Source: Aricia agestis (Eukaryota > Arthropoda > Insecta > Lepidoptera > Lycaenidae). Taken from it: a stretch of 64,000 nt of DNA. Shown here piece after piece: positions 57,406 to 64,000 of the stretch. Position 1 is the stretch's first letter, and every line of letters starts with the position of its first letter. Under the pieces are notes generated by a model. It saw only the letters and a program-made list of their open reading frames with translations, did no database searches and was not told the DNA's origin. The translations under genes and the position numbers were made by a program. The DNA lies in contig NC_056425.1 in NCBI RefSeq assembly GCF_905147365.1, positions 5,897,501 through 5,961,500 on the forward strand, read 5' to 3'.

Positions 57406-58173
57406 ATGGCAACGAATGGAAACATGGTACAAATAGAAAAATTAAAAGGGCGTGACAATTACACCACATGGAGTTTTGCTGTTAAGACGTACCTAGAACA
57501 TGAAGAACTCTGGAAATGCGTTGAACATAAGGAAGGATCAAAGTTTACCCAAAGTGACGACATCAAAGCTAAGTCAAAAATTATATTGTTGGTTGATCCG
57601 ATCAATTATATCCACATTCAAGAGGCAAAAACTGCCAAAGAAGTATGGTGCAATTTGCGTAAGGCTTTTGATGACCCCGGCTTGACAAGAAGGGTTGTAT
57701 TGTTGCGAGAGCTGATTACTACAGATCTGGAAAGCTGTGGTAATGTAGAGAACTATGTAAATAAAGTAATAACTTGTGCACACAAGCTCAGGAACATTGG
57801 GTTTCATGTTGATGAAGAGTGGCTGGGTACGCTCCTCCTCGCAGGGCTACCAGAAATATACAAGCCCATGATAATGGCAATGGAAAGCTCAGGTGTGACC
57901 ATAAGTACAGATTTAGTGAAAACAAAGATACTACAAGATGTCAAAAATGAAAATGACTCCGGTGCTTTTTATTCAAATTACAAAAGTTATAAGCAAAGGC
58001 TGGTAAGTCTTCAGGCAAAGGCCCCAGGTGCTTTAAATTTAATAAATATGGGCATGTTGCTAAATATTGTCGCTCACAAAGCTCAAGTCAAAGTGTTACA
58101 ACTTATAAGAAAGAAGGCAAGTCGAATGAGACTTCTGGATTTGTCGCTGCTTTTTCTGCTTCCCCTATCTTAA
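57406..58173 (+). CDS. Gag of the copia-type element, 3' end out of frame
   Basis: ATG 57406 starts MATNGNMVQIEKLKGRDNYT; the W in TTWSFAVKTYL and the later LLAGLPEIYKPMIMA match the UBN2/copia Gag domain (about residues 10-180). From about residue 197 the frame gives nonsense, while the real continuation, including a zinc knuckle at 58029-58070 (CFKF..GHVAKYC), lies in the other frame, open from 57993. The knuckle's second Cys is replaced by Phe. Copia normally makes Gag and Pol from one frame, so this is probably a mutation rather than programmed frameshifting. Confidence 0.85.
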   Translation: MATNGNMVQIEKLKGRDNYTTWSFAVKTYLEHEELWKCVEHKEGSKFTQSDDIKAKSKIILLVDPINYIHIQEAKTAKEVWCNLRKAFDDPGLTRRVVLLRELITTDLESCGNVENYVNKVITCAHKLRNIGFHVDEEWLGTLLLAGLPEIYKPMIMAMESSGVTISTDLVKTKILQDVKNENDSGAFYSNYKSYKQRLVSLQAKAPGALNLINMGMLLNIVAHKAQVKVLQLIRKKASRMRLLDLSLLFLLPLS

Positions 58174-60239
58174 CAAAAAGCTGCTGGTACCTTGACTCAG
58201 GGGCTGCAATGCACATGACTAACAATAAAGACTGGATTTATGATTTTGAACCTGCTTCAATAAGTCATATCACTGTTGCTGATAATAAAACATTGCCCGT
58301 GAAAGGCTGTGGCAAAGTAAATATACAAAGCTATGATGGACAAACTAAGAAATTAATTGGCACTGTACAGTCTGTTACAGGAATAGATTTAGAAATTAAA
58401 GAGGAGAAAAATGTGACATGCAATACTTGTCTACAAGGTAAACAAACAAGAAAACCATTCAAGAATGTTGGCACAAGAGCTTCAGGCCTTCTGGAGGTAA
58501 TACACTCGGATGTATGCGGCCCCATGGAGGAAAAGTCTCTCGGCGGTGCCAGATATTATGTCACATTCATAGACGACTACTCGAGAAAGGTATTTGTTTA
58601 CTTTATGCATTCTAAATCTCAAGTTCTCAGTTACTTTAAAGAATTTAAGACACTTGTCGAGAATCAGCTACAGACTAAGATTAAATCATTGAGAAGTGAC
58701 AACGGGAAAGAATATGTTAATGAAGCATTTGATAAATTCTGTAAAGAATCAGGTATCAAACGGCAGCTCACTGTTCCATATTCACCTGAGCAGAATGGTA
58801 TGAGTGAACGAATGAATCGTACTCTGGTTGAGCGAGCCAAATGTATGCTTATTGATGCTAATTTGCCAAAGAAATTCTGGGCAGAAGCAGTTGCTACTGC
58901 AGCTTATGTCATTAATCGCTCACCAACTAAATTAATAAATTTTAGAACTCCGGAGGAAATGTGGACAGGTGTGAAGCCTAACCTACAACACATGAAAATC
59001 TTTGGTTGTCCGGCGATGATGCATATACCCAAGGAAAAGAGACAAAAATGGGATTGTAAGTCAAAGGAACTAATATTTGTAGGTTATTGTCCAGAATCTA
59101 AAGGCTACAGACTATATGATAAAGAACAAGGAAAAATTGTCAGAAGTAGAGATGTAGTATTCTTAGAGGAAGTTATTAAGAAGGATTTTGCACTTGTGCC
59201 ACTTGAGAGTATACCTAGTGAAGAACAAAAGACTGATAGCATAGATAAAACCATAGATAGTGATGGAAGCTCATATGAAAGTATTAGTACAGTCGTAGAT
59301 AATGATAGTTTATATTATGAAGATGATAAAGATGAAGATTACTTACCTGAACATGATGTCAATCTGAGCTCCACCGCCTCCATCAGCCACAACCTGAGAC
59401 CGAGAAAGAATAAGACACTATCTACTTACCTGTGTCGAAATCTATTGAAGAATAGTGCTCTGACGCCTGACCCTCAGACTGTAAAGCAAGATATGGAGAG
59501 GAAAGATGCACTAGAATGGAAAAATGCAATGGATTCTGAATATAATTCGTTAATAAAAAACAACACCTGGACGCTCTGTAAGTTGCCGCCTGAAAAGAAA
59601 GCAATACCATGTAAGTGGGTTTTTAAAACTAAGTTAGATGCAAATGGAAACATTACTAAATATAAGGCGAGATTGGTAATAAAAGGATATGAACAGGTAT
59701 ATGGAATTGACTATAGTGATGTTTATGCACCTGTAGTACGCCTAACATCTATCAGATATCTACTTGCAATGGCAGCTAAATATCGCCTACAGATTGAACA
59801 GCTCGATGCTATCACAGCCTTCTTGCAAGGTGAAATTAATGTAGAGTTGTACATGACACAACCACCTAATTATGAAAAAGGAGACCAAGTTTGTAAACTG
59901 AACAAAAGTATTTATGGCTTGAAACAGGCAAGTAGAACTTGGAATCAAAAATTAGATAAGTACTTATTCAAAATTGGATTTAAAAAGTCACAGTTGGATC
60001 CATGTGTTTACTATATTCATACTGAAGAAAATATACTGTTATTAACTGTATATGTTGATGACCTGTTACTGCTTTATAACAATGCAGAATTTGCAAATGA
60101 TATTAAAAGTAATTTATTAAGAAATTTCAATATGAAGGACTTGGGAAAAGCTAGTTACTACATTGGCCTGCGCATTCAATATGATGAAAATGGAATTTAC
60201 ATAGATCAAACTAAAAACATAGAAAATGTACTGGAATGA
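57993..60239 (+). pseudogene. Pol, first part: protease, integrase, RT (stop at 60237)
   Basis: The frame is open from 57993; the first ATG (58203-58205 region, MHMT) is internal. Protease active site LDSGA is at 58191-58205. After IGTVQSV (about 58380) the sequence jumps to CNTCLQGKQTRKPF, so most of the pre-integrase region with its His-His zinc half is missing. Integrase acidic residues appear in HSDVCGP (Asp at 58509), RSDNGKEYVN and SPEQNGMSER. RT shows LDAITAFLQGE and YVDD at 60051-60062. TGA at 60237-60239 interrupts the frame just before FGMETCKPVGTPM, where copia relatives read on. Confidence 0.9.
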
Positions 60240-61004
60240 TTTGGAATGGAGACATGCAAACCTGTGGGAACACCGATGGAATGTGACCTTAAATTTTCAG
60301 ATAATGTTTCAGTGGATGTACCCTATCAAGAAGCCATAGGTTGCTTATTGTATATTTCTCAGGGAACACGCCCAGACATTTGTTATGCTGTTAATACACT
60401 TAGCCGTTATAGTAAAAATCCTACATCAGAACATTGGATAGCAGTTAAAAGAATATTTCGCTATCTTCGAGGAACTAAGAATCTAAAGATATTATACAAA
60501 AGTACTGTTAATCAGGAAATTATAGGATACTGTGACTCTGATTGGGCATCCTGTACAGAAGAAAGAAGATCCTGTACTGGATATGTTTTTATGTGTCAAG
60601 ACGCTGCCATATCTTGGAACTCAAAGAGGCAGCAAACTATTGCTCTGTCAACTACCGAGGCAGAATACATGTCTATCTCAGCTGCGACTCAGGAGGCTCT
60701 GTGGCTGAGACAATTACACTGTGAATTGTGGCCTTCCACTAAGGCTACTAGTATTACCTTATTATGTGATAATCAAAGTGCAATTAAACTTACAGGTAAT
60801 TCTGCTTATCATACTAGGAGCAAGCATATTGATGTACGTCACCACTTCATTCGAGACAAGGTCAAGTCCGGTGACATTCATGTTGAATATATACCTACAA
60901 ACATGATGCTTGCTGACTGCCTGACCAAAGCCTTGGCAAAACCGAAGCATCATCAGTTCCTGATCGGCATGGGTCTGCGTTCAAGGGAGCATGATGAAAT
61001 ATGA
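60240..61004 (+). pseudogene. Pol, last part: RT end and RNase H
   Basis: Same frame as the upstream part. CKPVGTPM and YLRGTKNLKI link RT to RNase H; catalytic-type residues lie in GYCDSDWASC, STTEAEYMS and LLCDNQSAIKL, with HTRSKHIDVRHHFIRD after them. The stop lies inside the 3' LTR (60992 onward). Confidence 0.9.
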
Positions 61005-61166
61005 ACGCATCCTAATATTATTTTATATTCTATAATGAACGCATCTATAGTCTGTGTATAATCTGTGGTCCTCTCTCTCGAATACATGATCTTTCATCAA
61101 ACGCTCCGTCCTGTTATTTTATTTTAATCCTCTTAAATCTAACTTCCATAATATCAGTTTTCTTCA
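60992..61166 (+). repeat. 3' LTR of the copia-type element
   Basis: Preceded by the purine-rich CAAGGGAGCA. Same length and sequence as the 5' LTR by eye. Confidence 0.92.
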
Positions 61167-61969
61167 AAAACAAAATAAATTAAACATTTAACGAGAAGGG
61201 TCTCGTTTCACAAACGTGTTGATCAAACAATTTGCGACTGTTTAGAGAAGCAGTTTTAATTAATTAGGTATTGAAATATTCAAATCCCGGGAAGGGACAC
61301 AGGAGACGATAAGGATGTTATGTGGGATAAAGTACCATTAAAGATATTGTTTGATGATCCAATAAGTGGACCTACAGTAAAAATGGTAATTAATGCTATT
61401 CACAATTAGTTTCATTAACATGCTAATTTTAATGTAATAGCATGCTGTGTGCTATTGCTTTGCTAATTGCTAAAAATCACGGCATTGCACCGATCGCGTC
61501 GAGTATTATTTCGCATCGAGTGAAATTTAGCAACAATAGCAGCCAGCGCCGCGGTGCGAAATAGCGCGGACGTGAATTTTTTCATTGTTAACTATCGATC
61601 CTTAGTGACATGACTTATCCGATTCCAGCAGACACTTTAAATAGGTATTTGTTTCCCTAGAATGATCTGATTTCCTTAATTCCTGAATAATTTACTGAAT
61701 AATTTATTTAGAAGCCTAAAGTAAATTCCAGTTGGATCAAATATTTTGGTGAAACAATACATTTATTTGATTAAAGACCTGGCGGCCTACCACAACCTTT
61801 CCTAAAACTATCATGTTTCCAGAACACTTTGTTGTAAGATTACAATAACCTTAGTCCTTACTTTGATTCGTACCATGAACTTTTTAAGGTGTATGAAAAC
61901 AATCTTGTTTTATTCCTGCTAAGTGATGGGAAAGAACGAACGATATCAAATTATTTGTTTACATTTATC
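61167..61969. other. Rest of element P, then unrecognised DNA
   Basis: P-like sequence to about 61200; after that no element or gene. Confidence 0.45.
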
Positions 61970-62114
61970 AATGGGTGGAAGCGAGATAAGCAACTATGAA
62001 GCGCTTTGTTCCTCTCACACGATTGTGTAAACAAATGAATTGTCATGGGTGGAAGCGAGATAGCAGCTATAAAGCGTTTTGTCACTCTCACACGATTGTG
62101 TAAACAAATGAAGT
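61970..62114. repeat. Direct duplication, about 74-base unit, two copies
   Basis: ATGGGTGGAAGCGAGATA starts at 61971 and 62045; both units end with CACGATTGTGTAAACAAATG. Confidence 0.85.
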
Positions 62115-62984
62115 GTCTAATTAGTCTAAACAAATGTAGAAAAAACTTATTAGTGACTGTAGAGAATTTGAATGGTACTAAACCAAAATATTTCAATAAA
62201 TTAAACCGATTCAGCGCTAAATTGTTAACAATAGGAATTAAATCAAATAGTTAAATTGTTGAAAAACTAATGCTGAAACCCAATTAAGACTTGAAGTGTT
62301 GTTGTGGTACGCTAAAACAAAAAAGTTTTAAGTGGTGTGTGAGTTGCGCGACTTTGAAGACTGTTTCGATATTTTCTATTATAAGGTAAATAGAAGGTAC
62401 GTAAATATTTAATTCATTGGTTATCTCAAAACAAAAGCCGTTTTTTATGTACATGGTAAACTTTAAATACAAATAAAGTTAAGACTTTTCTTGTTAATAC
62501 ATAATATGCGTAATTTAAAGTCGTACCGTACTCAATTTTCAAATATAATTTTACTAAAAAACAGTAAAAAATGCAAAACAATCTTAAAAAAGTTGATATT
62601 TCACAGCGGATTTAAGATCGCTAGTTTGACGTTAAAGTAATCTTGCTCGTCTGTCAAACGGTGTTAAAATGGAGCTCATGGTACGCTGAGAGCGAATGAT
62701 ATTGGGACATGACGTCACAAAACGTCTTGACGGAACAATCATAAAGTAATCTTACTTTTAAGAGGTGATGGTACGAAATCATAAAGTAAGATTAAAATAA
62801 TACTGCTATAAGAGGTTGTAGTAGGCCTCGTACTTGAATAATGAATAGGCTCAGAATTATTACGTTAGTATTAAGTTTTAATTGAAATTTATGAAATATT
62901 TCATCAAAACTAAAATGTAATTGAAGACGTAAATGGATGATTAGATAACTAACATTTTATAACATAAGGGCAAGTACTTATTTT
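62115..62984. other. No gene recognised
   Basis: AT-rich; TAAAGTAATCTTAC-like words recur near 62632, 62742 and 62778 in both orientations. Confidence 0.45.
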
Positions 62985-63922
62985 TTAGGGTTCCGTACCC
63001 AAAGGGTAAAAACGGGACCCTATTACTGAGACTTCGATGTCTGTCCGTCTGTCTGTCCGTCTGTCTGTCCGTCTGTCTGGCCGTCTGTCTGTCCGTCTGT
63101 CTGTCTGTCTCCAGGCTGTAACTCAAGAACGGTAATAGCTAGAGAGTTGAACTTTCACAGATTATGCATATCTGTTCTGCCCCCATAAAAAAAAGGAACT
63201 AAGTTCAGTGGACTCAAAACCTGAAAGTACGCGAATATCACTTAGCGGCCTTTTTTCTTATGACGGCAGTGTTGCCGCTATAACAACAAATACTTAAAAC
63301 AAAATAAAATTAATATTTAAGTGGGGCTCCCATACAAAAATGTGGGAATAAATTTCATACGTGGGAGAGCCATGCTTCGGCACGAATGGGCCGGCTCGAC
63401 CGGATAAATACCACGTTCTCACAGAAAACCGGCGTGAAACAGCGCTTGCGCTGTGTTTCGCCGAGTGAGTGAGTCTACCGGAGGCCCAATTCCCTTCCCG
63501 ATCCTCCCCTTTTCCCTTCCCTTCCCATCCCTACCCTTCCCTATTACCCTATTCCCTCGTGAAAGGCCGGCAACGCACCTGCAGCTCTTCTAATGCTGCG
63601 AGTGTCCATGGGCGACGGAAGTTGCTTTCCATCAGGTGACCCGTTTGCTCGTTTGCCCCCATATTTTATAAAAAAAAAAAAAAAAAACGTGATTTTTTTG
63701 GCCTTTCTTGCTCTATATCAATAATAGCAACAGGTAGGTTCTTGAATTTTTCTCAAAATCTTTAGTTATATATGTACTTTAATATTTAATTATAATATTA
63801 AAATAAAATATAAAATTAAGGGGGGCTCCCATACAAAAAACACAATTTTTGGCCTAATTTTGTTCTATATTAGTACGGAACCTTTCGTGCGCGAGTCCGA
63901 CTCGCACTTGGCCGATTTTTTA
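62985..63922 (+). mobile_element. Element P, copy 3, split by a SINE
   Basis: AGGGTTCCGTACCCAAAGGG, a long GTCTGTCCGTCTGTCTGTCC tract (63037-63115), and the right end GTGCGCGAGTCCGACTCGCA with CTTGGCCGATTTTT. The left inverted end is missing. Confidence 0.75.
63359..63687 (+). mobile_element. SINE family A copy 12, inside P3
   Basis: Full length from ACGTGGGAGAGCCATGCTTC to a 19-base A tail. The host sequence CTCCCATACAAAA lies left and CGTGATTTTTTTGGCC right, which are adjacent words in P1. Confidence 0.88.
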
Positions 63923-64000
63923 CTTATAATTTGAACAAACCTTGTAACTTACCTACTTCATCATCTGGCTAATATATGTGGCTACGCATAACATTCACAT

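Larger units (their letters stand above)
57043..61166 (+). mobile_element. Ty1/copia-type LTR retrotransposon, recent but damaged
   Basis: Two 175-base LTRs (57043-57217 and 60992-61166), TGATGAAATA to TTCTTCA, look identical. GGTTATGGGCC right after the 5' LTR matches what I recall of the Drosophila copia primer site, which uses an initiator-tRNA fragment. Gene order is Gag, protease, integrase, RT, RNase H, as in copia. The 4.1 kb is about 1 kb short of copia. I see no 5-base target duplication. Damage: a frame change between gag and pol, loss of the pre-integrase region, and one stop codon. Confidence 0.95.

Noticed and set aside
58209..60239. Start of pol at the first ATG of this frame
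   Set aside because: The protease LDSGA motif lies upstream of that ATG in the same frame, so the ATG is internal.

Overview
The window reads as insect nuclear DNA, very probably from a moth or butterfly. The evidence is a split, intron-rich gene with GT-AG introns, an AT-rich background, and repeats of the kinds typical of Lepidoptera. These include a poly-A SINE whose 3' half carries the segment GGCAACGCACCTGCAGCTC, Helitron-like ends of the form GAAGTCGCGGGCAACAGCTAGT-type and starts near ATTATAAATGCGAAAGT, and many short inverted-repeat elements. I cannot name the species.

One host gene is supported. Six coding exons on the + strand between 14479 and 35097 join in phase into a receptor of about 406 residues with seven membrane helices, in the insect myosuppressin/FMRFamide-type receptor group. 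Introns run from about 1.4 to 6.7 kb and are filled with transposons, some only tens of bases from an exon. The first 14 kb and everything after about 35.6 kb hold no host gene that I can recognise.

Layout: 1-14.4 kb is a repeat field with a two-unit higher-order tandem array (2979-4210), a nest of four elements (6550-8810) and a large foldback element split by a SINE in one arm and a hAT-like element in the other (10683-12730). 14.4-35.1 kb is the receptor gene with Helitron-like, hAT-like, TTAA-type and palindromic elements in its introns, including a perfect 180-base palindrome at 21210-21389. 35.1-46.2 kb is again inverted-repeat elements plus a pile-up of SINEs. 46.2-49.6 kb is a complete-looking Ty3/gypsy-type unit with two LTRs that look identical but only a Gag plus integrase zinc-finger reading frame. 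49.6-57 kb is Helitron-like and inverted-repeat DNA. 57.0-61.2 kb is a Ty1/copia-type element with matching 175-base LTRs and a damaged gag-pol. 61.2-64 kb is low-complexity and repeat DNA with a last SINE.

The main theme is nesting. Empty related copies inside the same window show where elements landed (for example 51303-51436 for 43692-44188, and 52974-53140 for 37509-38071), and target duplications of 4, 8 or 12 bases confirm several insertions. All comparisons were made by eye; nothing was aligned or searched.
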